Positions 21,444 to 31,035 are shown, numbered from the stretch's first letter. The stretch: 62,000 nt of DNA from Symbiodinium natans (GCA_905221605.1 CAJNDS010001335.1:200001-262000); one strand, 5' to 3'. The notes: generated by a model from the letters alone, not told the origin. Numbers and translations: made by a program.

Positions 21444-21471
21444 TATGTTCTGGTTGATTTCATCGGACCCT
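21444..21471 (-). CDS. exon of unknown gene (5b)
   Basis: Reads SDEINQNI up to the GTAGCTGA donor of E1. The 5' border is in a telomeric array (acceptor TTTAG|GG is likely), and the phase to the exon at 21692 is not settled. Confidence 0.4.
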
Positions 21472-21691
21472 AAACCCTAAACCCTAAACCCGAAACCCTA
21501 AACCCTAAACCCTGAACCCTGAACCCTAAACCCATAGCCAAAGCTTTGCGAGCAAGATCCCATTCAACTAGCGGCGTAAAGCCAAGCTTGTGCAACTGCA
21601 AAGGGCTGGAGTGGGGATAAGCCCTAAGCCATGGAGTAAGCCACTCAACCCTAAACCCTAAACCGCAAACCCCAAACCCTAAACCCTAAAC

Positions 21692-21802
21692 CCTTTTGCC
21701 AGCGATGCCCAGATCTCAGGTCCGGGCCCAGTGTCGTAGTAGTAGTTAGTGACATCATATGCCGGCCTCTGGGGACACACCCAGACCCTGTGAGACTCGA
21801 TT
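21692..21802 (-). CDS. exon of unknown gene (5)
   Basis: 111 nt, acceptor TACCTCAG at 21803, donor AAAGG|GTTTAGGG at 21691 in the telomeric repeat. Reads IESHRVWVCPQRPAYDVTN, then YYYDTGPGPEIWASLAKG. The first codon is completed by AG from the exon 21993-22019. Strong codon-like composition; no known family recognised. Flanked by CCCTAAA on the left and TTTAGGG on the right. Confidence 0.6.
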
Positions 21803-21992
21803 CTGAGGTACATGGTTTAGGGTTTAGGGTCCCCCGCCCCCCCCGCCTCGAACCTTCATCCCTGATAGTCGTATAGGGCTGCCGTTGCGTGCATATCGGG
21901 GCTACTTTGGGGCTACTTCGGTTTGCAGGCAACGATGTGTAAACACTCGTAAGCCCTAGCCCTAAACCCTCAACGCAGATGGACCTTCTTAC

Positions 21993-22019
21993 CTTGGCGA
22001 CTGCCTTGTGGCATAAGCC
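21993..22019 (-). CDS. 27-nt micro-exon of unknown gene (4)
   Basis: Acceptor TTTAG from the telomeric repeat at 22020-22021, donor AAG|GTAAGA at 21992. In the frame carried from exon 3 it reads AYATRQSP. Its support is the frame fit on both sides. Confidence 0.5.
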
Positions 22020-22066
22020 CTAAACCCTAAACTGCTCTAGGCATCAAGCGTAAATAACCTCCAAAC
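22020..22066 (-). other. 47-nt intron made partly of telomeric repeat
   Basis: Begins GTTTGGAGG and ends GGGTTTAG. Both splice dinucleotides come from telomere-like sequence. Removing it joins exon 3 (..SCGG) to exon 4 (AYATR..) in frame. Confidence 0.5.
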
Positions 22067-22140
22067 CCTCCACAGCTCAACTTTGCGCGCAGCCTGACCA
22101 GAGACTTTCGAATCTTCTGCTTCATGTCCTGCCAGGTGAG
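22067..22140 (-). CDS. exon of unknown gene (3)
   Basis: 74 nt reading LTWQDMKQKIRKSLVRLRAK and LSCGG, basic and amphipathic. It starts exactly at the end of element C1 (CCTCCAAG|CTCACC). Donor GGAGG|GTTTGG. Product unknown. Confidence 0.6.
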
Positions 22141-22327
22141 CTTGGAGGTTCATGGTGCTTATGAACCAATTAAGGGTTTAGGGTTTAGGGTTTAGGGTTT
22201 AGGGTACTTGTTAACCAAATATAACTGTACTTGTAACTGTACTTATAAATAACCATGTTGGGGCACTTAAGGGGCTCTATAAGTGGGTTATAAGTACAGT
22301 TCTAATTGGTTAATAAGTACCATGAAC
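22141..22327 (-). mobile_element. intron-like element C1 with internal telomeric array
   Basis: On the minus strand it begins GTTCATGGTACTTATTAACC and ends with the inverted copy, CATGAACCTCCAAG. The interior has paired TATAACC/GGTTATA arms. A TTTAGGG array (22172-22204) sits near one end, between two copies of a 17-bp element sequence (GTGCTTATGAACCAATT and GTACTTGTTAACCAAAT). Removal joins ..IPLLK to LTWQD.. in phase 0. Confidence 0.75.
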
Positions 22328-22378
22328 CTTCAAGAGTGGGATCTCTAAACAAAGCCATCCTTTAGGCTTGGGTTGTAG
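22328..22378 (-). CDS. exon of unknown gene (2)
   Basis: 51 nt, exactly the unique DNA between elements C1 and E2. Reads LQPKPKGWLCLEIPLLK. Its borders are the element ends (AACCAAG| and |GTTCATGG), and it is in frame with both neighbours. Confidence 0.55.
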
Positions 22379-22483
22379 CTTGGTTGCTGAGTTTAGAAGC
22401 CCCCCAAAAAAGTGTACACTTTCAGTTTTATCGGGGGTTGTAGTATCCCAAAAAGGGTGTAAAGTGTACCCATTCAGCTATAC
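22379..22483 (-). mobile_element. intron-like element E2
   Basis: 105 bp, sister of E1: begins GTATAGCTGAATGGGTACAC, ends AACTCAGCAACCAAG. Excision joins ..FRPSQ to LQPKP.. in phase 0. A stop (TAG) two bases into the element ends the unspliced frame. Confidence 0.65.
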
Positions 22484-22728
22484 TTGAGAAGGCCTGAATT
22501 TGGCAGGGGTGTTGGTTGTGAGATACCCAACAAACTTAACAGCTACTGCAGCGTCAGACACTCTTGCAAGCAGGGTCAGCACGTCTTTGTGCTGCCGCGC
22601 GAGTCCCATGGCCGAGTAGAAGTGGAAGACTTCTCCGTCAACCAAGCAAAAAGCAGGTCTGTCTGTCAGATCCGCACTGCTGCTCCACGTAGATTTCGCC
22701 AGCAAGCTCGGTCGCGCGCGGTTCTCAC
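22484..22728 (-). CDS. exon of unknown gene (1)
   Basis: About 80 codons: ARPSLLAKSTWSSSADLT, then RPAFCLVDGEVFHFYSAMGL, ARQHKDVLTLLARVSDAAVA and VKFVGYLTTNTPAKFRPSQ. Good codon-like composition; no recognised family. The likely acceptor is AAAG near 22731. It is the most 5' piece found of the gene that runs to 21.3 kb. Confidence 0.55.
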
Positions 22729-22734
22729 TTTATA

Positions 22735-23300
22735 GGGGTTATAGGGTTCTCATGAGTGTTTTTTCTAAGGGCTGATAAGGTTCCCATGAGTTTCTTTGAT
22801 CGGTCTTATGGTTTATAGGGTTCTCGTGAGTTTTCTTAATAAGGCTTATAGGATTCTCGTGAGTTTTGTATAGGATTTATGAGGTCTCGTGAGGCTTGTT
22901 TTTGTAGGGCTTATATAAGGGGTTGTCATGGTTTGTTCTTGGGCTCATAAAGTTTTCATAAGCTTTTGTATAGGCTTTATTCGGTCATATGAGTTATTGC
23001 ACGGCTTATAGGGCCGTCGCGAGTTTTGTTATAGGGCTTATCTGGTTCTCATGAAGCTAAGTTTTTGGCTTATTGGTAGGGTTCTCACGATTTTTGTCAT
23101 AGGGTTTTTTGTTATGCTTCTCATTGATTTCTCATAAAGCATTTAGGGTTCTCATGAGTGTTCTTAGGGCTTATAGGGTTCATAGGGTTCTCGTGAGTTT
23201 TTGATAGGGCTTATAGGGTTCTCAGGTTTCTTTGATGGAGCTCGTAGGGTTCTCGTGAATGTTCGATAGGATCTGCAGGGTGCTCAAGAGCTTTTCGTAG
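22735..23300. repeat. degenerate minisatellite, unit about 40 bp
   Basis: About fourteen diverged units with core GCTTATAGGGTTCTCGTGAG followed by TTTT. Units vary from 30 to 50 bp. No coding signal. Confidence 0.8.
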
Positions 23301-23465
23301 GGTTTTTTCGGGTTTAGGGTCAGGGCCTCGGTCAGGGGTGGGCGAAGCACCACTCATAAGAAGAAGGTCTAAAGTCGTACCAAAACAAGGCAACTACTGA
23401 GATTCAACAAATGAGAGGAAAGGGATCCTAATTCAAGGCACACCCCGTCATGACCTCCCTAACCC

Positions 23466-23530
23466 TAAACAATAAACCCTAAACCCTAAACCCTAAACCC
23501 TAAGCCCTAAACCCTAAACCCTAAACCCTT
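23466..23530. repeat. CCCTAAA array
   Basis: About nine units. The island 23531-23620 shows an open minus frame but no firm splice sites. Confidence 0.85.
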
Positions 23531-23974
23531 GGAAGGTCGCCTTGAAGGCTCTGGCTCTCTGGTAGGGACACGTGCATTCCGAAGCCCCAATGCCCCCAAA
23601 CCGATTCTGGCACGAAGGGTTTAGGGTTTAGGGTTTAGGGTTTAGGGCTGCTATTGAGGTTTAGGTTTAGTCAGTTTAGGGTTTAGGGTAGGAGGTTCAA
23701 TGGGTTTAGCCACCTAGTGCAGTTACACTCATGAACCCCAGGCAGTGTTTCAGGGGAGTTAGGCGGCTACTGGGAACCAAACACCACCAAAAAGAACTCA
23801 TCCAGATGAGAATAGCACAGTCATGGCCGGTCGTAACGAGCTTTACTACCTAGCCAGTTTGTGTGTGTGCTATATTTATTCTATGTCTTAGATTACTTTT
23901 GCTTTCTTATTGTGTCTTGAATTGTGGGGGGGGGTGGTATCCCGAAATCTACCCCCCCTTACCTATCACTACCC

Positions 23975-24072
23975 TACACCAAGCGCATGCGAGTCATGGG
24001 AGTTGCTGGCTCCTCCGCATCCGGGAAGAGGTTCTGACGCCGCTTCTGCATTCGGTCATTCAGGAAGCTCCT
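23975..24072 (-). CDS. exon-like island, unknown product
   Basis: Minus strand reads SFLNDRMQKRRQNLFPDAEE and PATPMTRMRL, charged and free of repeats, closed by donor TTG|GTGTAGGG. A + frame is open over part of it too. No family recognised. Confidence 0.4.
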
Positions 24073-24339
24073 TCAGTCGGAAGGCCCTAAACCCTAAACC
24101 CTAAACCCTAAACCCTAAACCCTAAACCCTAAACCCTAAACAAAAGGTTAAGGTTTAGGGTTTCAGGATAGGTCTGGCCTGAGGGAACACCCCGCACGCT
24201 CCCTTAAGCCAACAACCCCAAGCCGTCCACAACGCTAAACCGTAAACCCTCAAACCGAACCCCCCCCGCCACCGAGGACGTCAACCACGCCCCCTTAAAC
24301 TCTCCAGCTCTAATTAAACCCGAAACCCGAAACCCGAAA

Positions 24340-24400
24340 CCCTAAACCCTAAACCCTAAACCCTAAACCCTAAACCCTAACCCCCCCCCCCCCCCCCCCG
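24340..24400. repeat. CCCTAAA array ending in C-run
   Basis: Six or seven units followed by C18, G and C8. Confidence 0.9.
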
Positions 24401-24442
24401 CCCCCCCCAACCACCAAAGCTGGTGGAGCAAGGAGAATCTAA

Positions 24443-24510
24443 GCCCAGAGCGTCTTGGCCAGGTTCTCCGTCACCTGGGCGGCACGCATGCCGCTGAACC
24501 CGTAAGCTCC
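24443..24510 (-). CDS. exon-like island, unknown product
   Basis: Minus strand reads AYGFSGMRAAQVTENLAKTL, then W. Bracketed by CCCTAAA (left) and TTTAGGG (right). The 3' end may use a GC donor (CTGG|GCTTAG). The product is not recognised. Confidence 0.4.
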
Positions 24511-24529
24511 TAGTATAAGGTTTCGGGCT

Positions 24530-24665
24530 TAGGGTGGGTTCAGGGTTTAGGGTTTAGGGTTTAGGGTTTAGGGTTTAGGGTTTAGGGTTTAGGGTTTAGG
24601 GTTTAGGGTTTAGGGTTTAGGGTGTAGGGTGTAGGGTGTAGGGTTTAGGGTTGCGGGTTTAGGGC
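24530..24665. repeat. TTTAGGG array
   Basis: About eighteen units with three TGTAGGG variants at the right end. Confidence 0.95.
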
Positions 24666-25300
24666 TAAAATAGGGGGCCTAGTTTAGAACAGGGCTTTGG
24701 GGGTTATTGTTCTTGTATATGTATACAGGGACCACAAGGGCATACCATTAGTAAGTATGCCGACCCCGATAGTACACTCCGAATTCCCTCAAAGAGCCCC
24801 ATTTCCCCTAAAGCCCCAACCCTAAACCCTAAACCCTAAACCCCTAAACGCCTAAACCCCTCAAGCAAGGGTTTAGGGCTTAGGGCTCTACAAGGCGGCC
24901 AGGTCGGCTTAGAATGGCTTGGACCCTGCATGACTCAACCCTAAGCCCCAAAACCCGAAGGGATCAGGGTTTAGGGTTCGGGGGTTGAGGGTTTAGGTTG
25001 AAATGCAAAGTTCAGGGCCTAAGGGTTGAAGCTTGGAAGCCTAAGTGTAGGTTCAGGGTTCTAGTCTTAGGATGTCTTAGGGATTATGGTCAGCCCCTCT
25101 GAACCCTGAACCCTGAACCCTGAACCCTAAACCCTAAACCCTAAACCCTGTCTACATACGAAGTTAAACGCATGCCGTCGGGCTTCTGGGGTGCACCTAG
25201 CAGCCCTTAGAGTGAAATGGGAAGCGTAGGGTTAGGGTTTAGAGGGTTTAGAGAGTTTATAGGGTTTATAGGGTTTATCGGTTTTATTTGGGTTTAGGGT

Positions 25301-25640
25301 TTAGGTTGTAGGGAGGGGTGATGCCTCAGACCCCACCATCTTCACATGCTGGCAATAGATATCGTGGGAAACTAGCGCCTTGGCGCAAAGACCAGGAGTC
25401 AAAAAGGCCTGCTCGAGACAACCCGTCACTGGGGTTGGCCGCGCTGTCAACCCAGTCCCAATAGACTCGACACGGAGTTGAGTGACTGCCGTGATGACCG
25501 AAAGGTCACGGCAGGAACTGGTGCCCTTCATCAAGGGCTGGCAGGCAGCCTGGTTGTCTACATACCAAATGACATCCGCGTTGGCTAACGAGGGGGCCAC
25601 GTTGGTGGGGACAACCACGCCCAGCAGCGTTTCCCAGTTT
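25301..25640 (-). pseudogene. degraded retroelement fragment, RNase H-like
   Basis: The minus-strand frame reads NWETLLGVVVPTNVAPSLAN, then ADVIWYVDNQAACQPLMKG and SSCRDLSVITAVTQL. The WYVDNQAA...G.S..(R/D)DL pattern resembles the RNase H region behind reverse transcriptase in protist retroelements (a D in VDN, then a loop with G.S). The rest of the frame drifts and runs into telomeric repeat; no reverse transcriptase part was found. A fragment only; the family call needs a search. Confidence 0.45.
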
Positions 25641-26099
25641 CAGATGGTCTGTCTTGGGGTTCTGGGTGAGGGGGGGAGGTAGCTTCAAACCCCTATAAAT
25701 CCCATTTGTTTATGAGCCCTTAACCCCGCATGGGATGAGCAAAATGATGGAACCGTTCTGGGGTCTCTATTGCAATATGCGTCCAAACTCTAAACCCGAA
25801 ACCTGAATCCCTAATCCCCAATCCCTCATCCCTAAACCCTAAACCCTAAACCCTAAGCCCTGCTAGCGAAGGCCCGGCGTCAAACCCCTCAACCCTAAAC
25901 CCGAAACAAGGGCCCCCGAACGAGGCGCTCAAATTTTCTTCTGTAGGACGGGAACTTCGGGGGCTGTGAATGATAACACTATATTTACTGGGAAACCCCA
26001 AACCGAAACTCTAAAAAAACTAAACCCTAAACCCTGAACCCTTACTAAACCCTAAACCCCAAACCCCAAACCCTAAATTTAAACCCCAAATCTCAACCA

Positions 26100-26185
26100 C
26101 TCAGCGCGGGCTCCCGTATCGAGGCCCCGGCCAGTGCCATCTCATCCGCGTCGTCCTCCTCCTGAGATCGCTTGGGGAGGAGTTT
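26100..26185 (-). CDS. exon-like island, unknown product
   Basis: Minus strand reads LPKRSQEEDDADEMALAGAS and IREPALS, acidic and clearly non-repetitive. Possible donor CTGA|GTGGTT. CCCTAAA-type repeats lie on the left and TTTAGGG on the right, as for the firm exons. Confidence 0.45.
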
Positions 26186-26214
26186 AGGGTTAGGGTTTAG
26201 AATTTAGGGTTTAG

Positions 26215-26325
26215 GGCTGAGGGTTTAGGGCTTAGGGTTTAGGGTTTAGGGTTTGAGGCTTTGAGGCTTTGAGGGTTTGAGGGTTTGAGGGTTTGAGGGT
26301 TTGAGGGTTTGGGGTTTAGGGTTTA
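26215..26325. repeat. TTTAGGG array with TTTGAGG block
   Basis: Normal heptamers pass into about seven GGGTTTGA units and back. Confidence 0.85.
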
Positions 26326-26525
26326 GGGGGTTGAGGGGTCTCCCGTCCAGTTATAGCGTTTGGGGGGCTGAGGGCGCAAGGCTGGGCCTCAGGAGACGCA
26401 AACAAATCGTGGCGCCGAGGAGCTTTCGAGACTTCGGGTTCAGGGTTCAGGGTTCAGGGTTCAGGGTTTAGGGTTTAGGGTTTGGGGTTTAGGGGTTAGG
26501 GGTTAGGGTTTAGGGTTTAGGGTAG

Positions 26526-26605
26526 CACCCGTCTGGGCAAAGAGCACAAGAAGCCGAACAGCTGAGCTTGCTGCGCTTTGCATGCTGCCACCCTCCGGGC
26601 CGGGC
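26526..26605 (-). CDS. exon-like island, unknown product
   Basis: Minus strand reads RVAACKAQQAQLFGFLCSLP and RRV, with donor CGG|GTGCTACCC. It is also open in other frames. Confidence 0.3.
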
Positions 26606-26654
26606 CGGTTGGAGCAGTTCAGGATTTGGTGTAATGGGTTGAAGTGTTGACTGG

Positions 26655-26780
26655 AGGTCAGACACACACACAGACACACGACAGAGTGTGTAAGTATATG
26701 TGAATATAAATATATAAAAAAACATGTGTATGTATGTATATATATATATATTTATTTATTTGTAATAATTATTTATATGG
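26655..26780. repeat. AT-rich microsatellite region
   Basis: Mixed ACACAG, TATG and (TA)n repeats ending in TTTATTTATTTG. No gene. Confidence 0.8.
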
Positions 26781-27066
26781 GGTTTTCCCACAACTCGATA
26801 ATCCCTGATTCGAACCCTTCAAGAAGGGACCCTTAGTTTTTGGAAACACACCAGCGTGCCTTGCATAATTTATGTTGCTTCATGTTGTATTTCTGGGAGG
26901 GGTGGCTAGAGTAGTTCTGGTGTAGGGTTTAGGGTTTAAGGGTTAAGTGTTTAGGGTTAGGGCCAATGGTCCAAAAACCTGAACGCCCAGAACCGCCAAT
27001 TCGGACATCTGCTCCCCCACCTTTTGTCGCATTGCCCCAGAGACTATGAAAGCCTCAAAGCCTGAA

Positions 27067-27195
27067 TCCTAAACCCTAAACCCTAAACCCTAAACCCTAA
27101 ACCCTAAACCCTAAACCCTCAACCCTAAACCCTAAACCCTAAACCCTAAACCCTAAACCCTAAACCCTAAACCCTAAACCCTAAACCCTAAACCT
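27067..27195. repeat. CCCTAAA array
   Basis: About eighteen units, almost perfect. Confidence 0.95.
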
Positions 27196-27350
27196 CATCA
27201 ACCCTCTTCCCAGAGCCTCACAGGGGATTCTGGACCCCTGAAACCATAGGTGGAGTGTAGGGACACAACCCCTCCAAAGGCATGCCCCAAGATTGGCGTT
27301 GAGGGTTTTAGGTTTTAGGGTTTTAACTAGGCTCTCACAAACCCGCAAAC

Positions 27351-27505
27351 CTGCCCCCCCCCCCCCCCGAGGTGGGGGGGTGGGGGGGTGGGGGGTGGGG
27401 GGGTGGGGGGGGGGGTGGGGGGGGTGGGGGGGGGGGGGGGGGTGGGGGGTGGGGGGTGGGGGGTGGGGGCGTGGGGGGGGGTGGGGGGGTGGGGGGATTG
27501 CGTGC
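27351..27505. repeat. C-run then 140-bp G-rich tract
   Basis: C17 is followed after GAGGT by G-runs separated by single T or TG. Dense potential for G-quadruplexes. The Gly/Trp and Pro/His ORFs over it are artefacts. Confidence 0.9.
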
Positions 27506-27569
27506 TTGATATCGCCACACCGCGAAAGACCCCAAACCCTCAACTCCCTTAACCCTCAACTCCATTAAC

Positions 27570-27632
27570 CCGATGCTGCTTCTTAGAGAAATACATGAAA
27601 GAGCTCACAGCGCGCAAGTTGCGATAGCACTG
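27570..27632 (-). CDS. exon-like island, unknown product
   Basis: Minus strand reads QCYRNLRAVSSFMYFSKKQH, closed by ATCGG|GTTAATGG. Acceptor not fixed. Low support beyond composition. Confidence 0.3.
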
Positions 27633-27636
27633 GCCT

Positions 27637-27752
27637 AAACCCTAAACCCTAAACCCTAAACCCTAAACCCTAAACCCTAAACCCTAAACCCTAAACCCTA
27701 AACCCTAAACCCAAAACCCTAAACCCTAAACCCTAAACCCTAAACCCTAAAA
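27637..27752. repeat. CCCTAAA array
   Basis: About sixteen units, one CCCAAAA variant. Confidence 0.95.
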
Positions 27753-27754
27753 GC

Positions 27755-27830
27755 CATGCCTTCTGGAGGAGCCTCATGTCTGGCACCCCCGGGAGGTCCG
27801 GCAAAAAGTGCTTCGGCTCCGTCCTGGTGA
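27755..27830 (-). CDS. exon-like island, unknown product
   Basis: Minus strand reads LTRTEPKHFLPDLPGVPDM and RLLQKAWL; the donor GG|GTTTAGGG lies in the adjoining telomeric array. Flanks follow the CCCTAAA-exon-TTTAGGG pattern. Confidence 0.4.
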
Positions 27831-28543
27831 GGGGTTTCGCAGTACTTATGGGCTTCCGGGTTTGGGGTTTAGGGGAACCCTAAACCCTAAACCCTAAACC
27901 CTAAACCCTAAACCCTAAAGCCTAAACCCTAAACCCTAAACCCTCCTCCACCCTCCACCCTCAACCCTAACTAAGCCCTCAACCCTGAATCACCCCCTAA
28001 TCTCTAAACCCTACTGTAAGCCTCCCTTCTTCCAGGGTTTTGGGGCTTGAGGGGTTCAGGGCTTGGGGCTCAGGAGAGAAGAGGCAAAGGATGGATTAGG
28101 TCGTGGGAATATACTATACTGGGTTTAGGGTTTAGGGTTTAGGGTTTAGAGTTTGAGACTTAGTTGCCCCAAACTGTCCGAGATGAGACCAACTAATATA
28201 AGGTTTCGGGTCAACCCTAAAACCTCAACCCTCGAGGGTGCGCTTAAGCGTTTAAGGGTTTGATGGTTTAGGGTTTGTGGGGTTCTAGGGATTCAGGTCC
28301 GTGGAAGGGGGGATCCGGGGTTTAAGGCCTTAAGGGCTGCAGCGCTAGGGGTCTGCAGGTTAGGGTTCAGGATTTAGGGTTTAGGGTTTAGGGTTTGGCG
28401 GCTTAGGAGTGTAGGCCCTCAAGCCCTGAACCCTAAAACCCGAAGACCTAAACCCCAAACCCTACAACCCTAAAGCCCTAAAACCCGAGAAGCCCTAGGC
28501 CCTAAGCCTTGAGCCCCTAGACCCTCAATAAGAGATAGCCCTA

Positions 28544-28596
28544 AACCCTAAACCCTAAACCCTAAACCCTAAACCCTAAACCCTAAACCCTAGACC
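28544..28596. repeat. CCCTAAA array
   Basis: About seven units. 28000-28540 holds only scattered degenerate repeats. Confidence 0.85.
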
Positions 28597-28599
28597 CAG

Positions 28600-28668
28600 T
28601 TGACACTGGAGGATGCCCACGTTAAGGTATCTGGAGAGCCCATGGCCGAGGTGCCTGAGCCCCAAACC
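28600..28668 (-). CDS. exon-like island, strand uncertain
   Basis: Minus strand reads GLRHLGHGLSRYLNVGILQC and QLG with donor CTGG|GTCTAGGG in telomere-like repeat. The + strand is open as well (LTLEDAHVK, then GTATCT), so orientation rests on the neighbours. Confidence 0.3.
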
Positions 28669-29091
28669 CTGGGTTAGACTTTAGGAGGTTGGGGGGTTGA
28701 GGGGGTTATATAGGGTTTGGGGATTTAGGGTAGTTTAGGGTTTAGGGTTTAGGGGGTCTAGGGTTGAGGGTTTAGGGTTTAGGGGTTCGTGGCTGAGGGC
28801 TTTTGGGGGTTCGCGGCTTATGGTTTGCAAGGCTTACGTACAGCAAGGGTCCATAAAGGGCCTCTAAGGGCTCACTGCCCACGTAAAGACTGGAAACCTC
28901 CCCTTCCCCCCCCCCCTAAACCCTGAACCCTAAACCCTAAACCCTAAACCCCAAACATGCACTACATCTTCTTTGCCCCCGTAGCTTCCGTCGAGGCTGT
29001 AGGCTGAGAAGCGTGCGACAACGTTTCCTTCCCCGTTTTCCCGGTCATCTCTTTACCTGGGAAGGTTTGGGGCTTTTTCGGCAGGCAAGTT

Positions 29092-29210
29092 TAGGGTTTA
29101 GGGTTTAGGATTTAGGGTTTAGGGTTTAGGGTGTAGGGTTTAGGCTTTAGGGTGTAGGGTTTGGGGCTCTTTCGGGAGGCAAAGGGCTTAAGGTTTAGGG
29201 TTTAGGGTTT
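29092..29210. repeat. TTTAGGG/TGTAGGG array
   Basis: Irregular heptamers with a copied GGGGCTCTTTCGGGAGGCAA segment (compare 29065 with 29162). Confidence 0.8.
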
Positions 29211-29339
29211 CAGGACTTCAGGGCTTTCAGGATGTTTCAGGGCTTTTGGCATCATGGTCGTGGCATTTGGCTTAGCCCTTCAAGGCTCTGGGCTTGTGGT
29301 GAGTAGGCTTGGGGCTTGCCTTCGAGTGGCCAAAAGTCG

Positions 29340-29480
29340 CGCACACACACACACACACAGACTCATTCACTCACTCACTCACTTACTCACTCACACTCAC
29401 ACTCACACAGACGCAGACGCACATGTGTGCGCACACGCACATGCACACGCGCGCGCACACGCGCACGCACACGCACTCTC
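29340..29480. repeat. AC/ACTC/GCAC microsatellite
   Basis: (CA)n, then CACTCA, then CGCA repeats. The His/Thr and Arg/Thr ORFs are its products. Confidence 0.9.
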
Positions 29481-29674
29481 ATGGAAGCTAAGAAAAAACC
29501 TCTGCACGTCTGAGCACCTGAACCCCTACCTCCTTAACGACCATATCATGGGGTATGTGTGCTCCAAACTAATGAGGGTCCCGCTTGGGAGTCTTGCTAC
29601 AAACTATAAAGAACCCGTTGATAAACAATATATTGCAGGATTTCCCTACACCTCGAACCCCAAAACCCTAAACT

Positions 29675-29775
29675 TACTTCTCCAATAACCAAGAGAAACA
29701 AAAAGGTTAAACTTTATTATTCCTACTAAATTTTGAATAAGGAAACCCAAAAAGTTTGAAGTTCAGCCGTTGCAG
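29675..29775. repeat. dispersed repeat family L, copy 2
   Basis: Collinear with 6148-6237: ACTTCTCCAATAACCAAGAG, AAAAGGTTAAACTT, GGAAACCCAAAAAG, then GTTCAGCCGTTGCAG. Confidence 0.65.
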
Positions 29776-29888
29776 AAGTAAGTAAAGCCTGCATAAAAAC
29801 CCGGAACAACATCGCGCCGAACAGCTGGGCTCCCGACTGGGGATGTCGAGCCTGGCACAAACCCTCAAAGTCATAGGGTGCTTAAACT

Positions 29889-30053
29889 CCATATTAGGGC
29901 CCTACAGGGGCTTATAGGGTTTAGGGTTTAGGGTTTAGGGTTAACTGTACTTTCTAACTGTACTTAAAACCATATTAGGGCTCTTAAGGGGCTTCTAAGT
30001 GGGTTACAAGTACAGTGATAGTTGGTGAATAAGTACCATGCACCTCCAAGTAT
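29889..30053. mobile_element. element family C, left end replaced by telomeric array
   Basis: The right arm (AATAAGTACCATGCACCTCCAAG) and centre (CCATATTAGGGCTCTTAAGG) are intact. The left arm is cut at AACTGTACTT and abuts TTTAGGG units (29917-29942). Beyond the array, a stray piece of element interior occurs (CCATATTAGGGCCCTACAGG). Confidence 0.65.
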
Positions 30054-30460
30054 GAATGAAGGGTCAAGGGTTTTTAGGGTATTGAGGTATAGGGTGTAGC
30101 GGGACTAGAGTTTGGACTTTAGGGTGATAAACATGTTTTCAACACCACGAACTTCCGAAAACCCTCTACCGTAAACCCTAGAATCACGCTCGTGGCAGAA
30201 AAAACAGTTTCGTGTTGCGCTCAAAAAACCCTAAACTGGAAACCCCAAACCCTAAATTACTAAACCCTCAAGAAATCTTGCGGTGGAAGCCACAATCCTG
30301 GAATCCGAAATGAACTCCGAATCTGCCCTCTGATGCCATCGAAAACTGGACATATCCCATATGGAAGCCCTAGATAGCAAGCAACATGTGAATGCGTGAA
30401 CAAGCAACAACGACATCCATGGAGCAAATGGCAGAACTTTAAGCAAGCAACGAACACGTA

Positions 30461-30610
30461 TTCACATGTATGTATGTATGTACGTACATACGTATGTATG
30501 TGAATGAATGAATGAATGAATGAATGAATGAATGAATGAATGAATGAATGTAGGTAGGTAGGTATGTATGTATATGTATGTGTATATATATATACATATA
30601 AACATTTGTA
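30461..30610. repeat. GTAT/GAAT tetranucleotide microsatellite
   Basis: (GTAT)n, (GAAT)11, (GTAG)n and (GTAT)n in series. Confidence 0.9.
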
Positions 30611-30927
30611 CATATATGAATGCGAAACCTTAAATTCGGCCACTGTTCCAGGGCTCAACCGGGGATTGCACAAGGCACCCTTTGGGCTTAGTATAGGGTT
30701 TAGGGTAGGGCTAGACGCTTGAATCGGGGTGCCACTGCGGGGTGCTGGGAGCCCTAAACCCTGAACCCTAAACCCTAAACCCTGAACCCTACACCCTAAA
30801 TCCTAACCCTAAGCCCTAAACCCTAAGTACGCACAAACAGCCCAAACCCCACCTGAGCTAGGCCAGGCGCCCTCTCTAACCCTAAACCCTAAACCCTAAC
30901 CCCTAAACCCTAAACCCTAAACCCCCA

Positions 30928-31035
30928 AAGCCCACACTGAAGACTGAGGCTGCCGCCCAGCCCGGGCCCAGAACTCCTCTTGTTGGGCCTGTCTAGCCAT
31001 GGCCTGGGCTGGCCGTGAAGTGCCCTTGTTCACTT
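30928..31035 (-). CDS. exon-like island, unknown product
   Basis: Minus strand reads SRPAQAMARQAQQEEFWAR and AGRQPQSSVWALG, then donor GG|GTTTAGGG in the telomeric array. Flanked CCCTAAA on the left, TTTAGGG on the right. Alanine/glutamine-rich, helical; no family recognised. Confidence 0.45.

Noticed and set aside
26790-26840. tRNA gene (GATTCGAACCC)
   Set aside because: Only a T-loop-like stretch; no acceptor, D or anticodon stem could be drawn. The same applies to TTCGAGTCCC at 14160 and 42640.
27293-27568. Gly/Trp-rich and Pro/His-rich ORFs
   Set aside because: Products of the G-rich tract at 27351-27505; the same holds for 49616-49887 and 36248-36460.
30260-30673. 137-codon minus-strand ORF
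   Set aside because: Its middle is translated from the GAAT/GTAT microsatellite; no independent coding signal.
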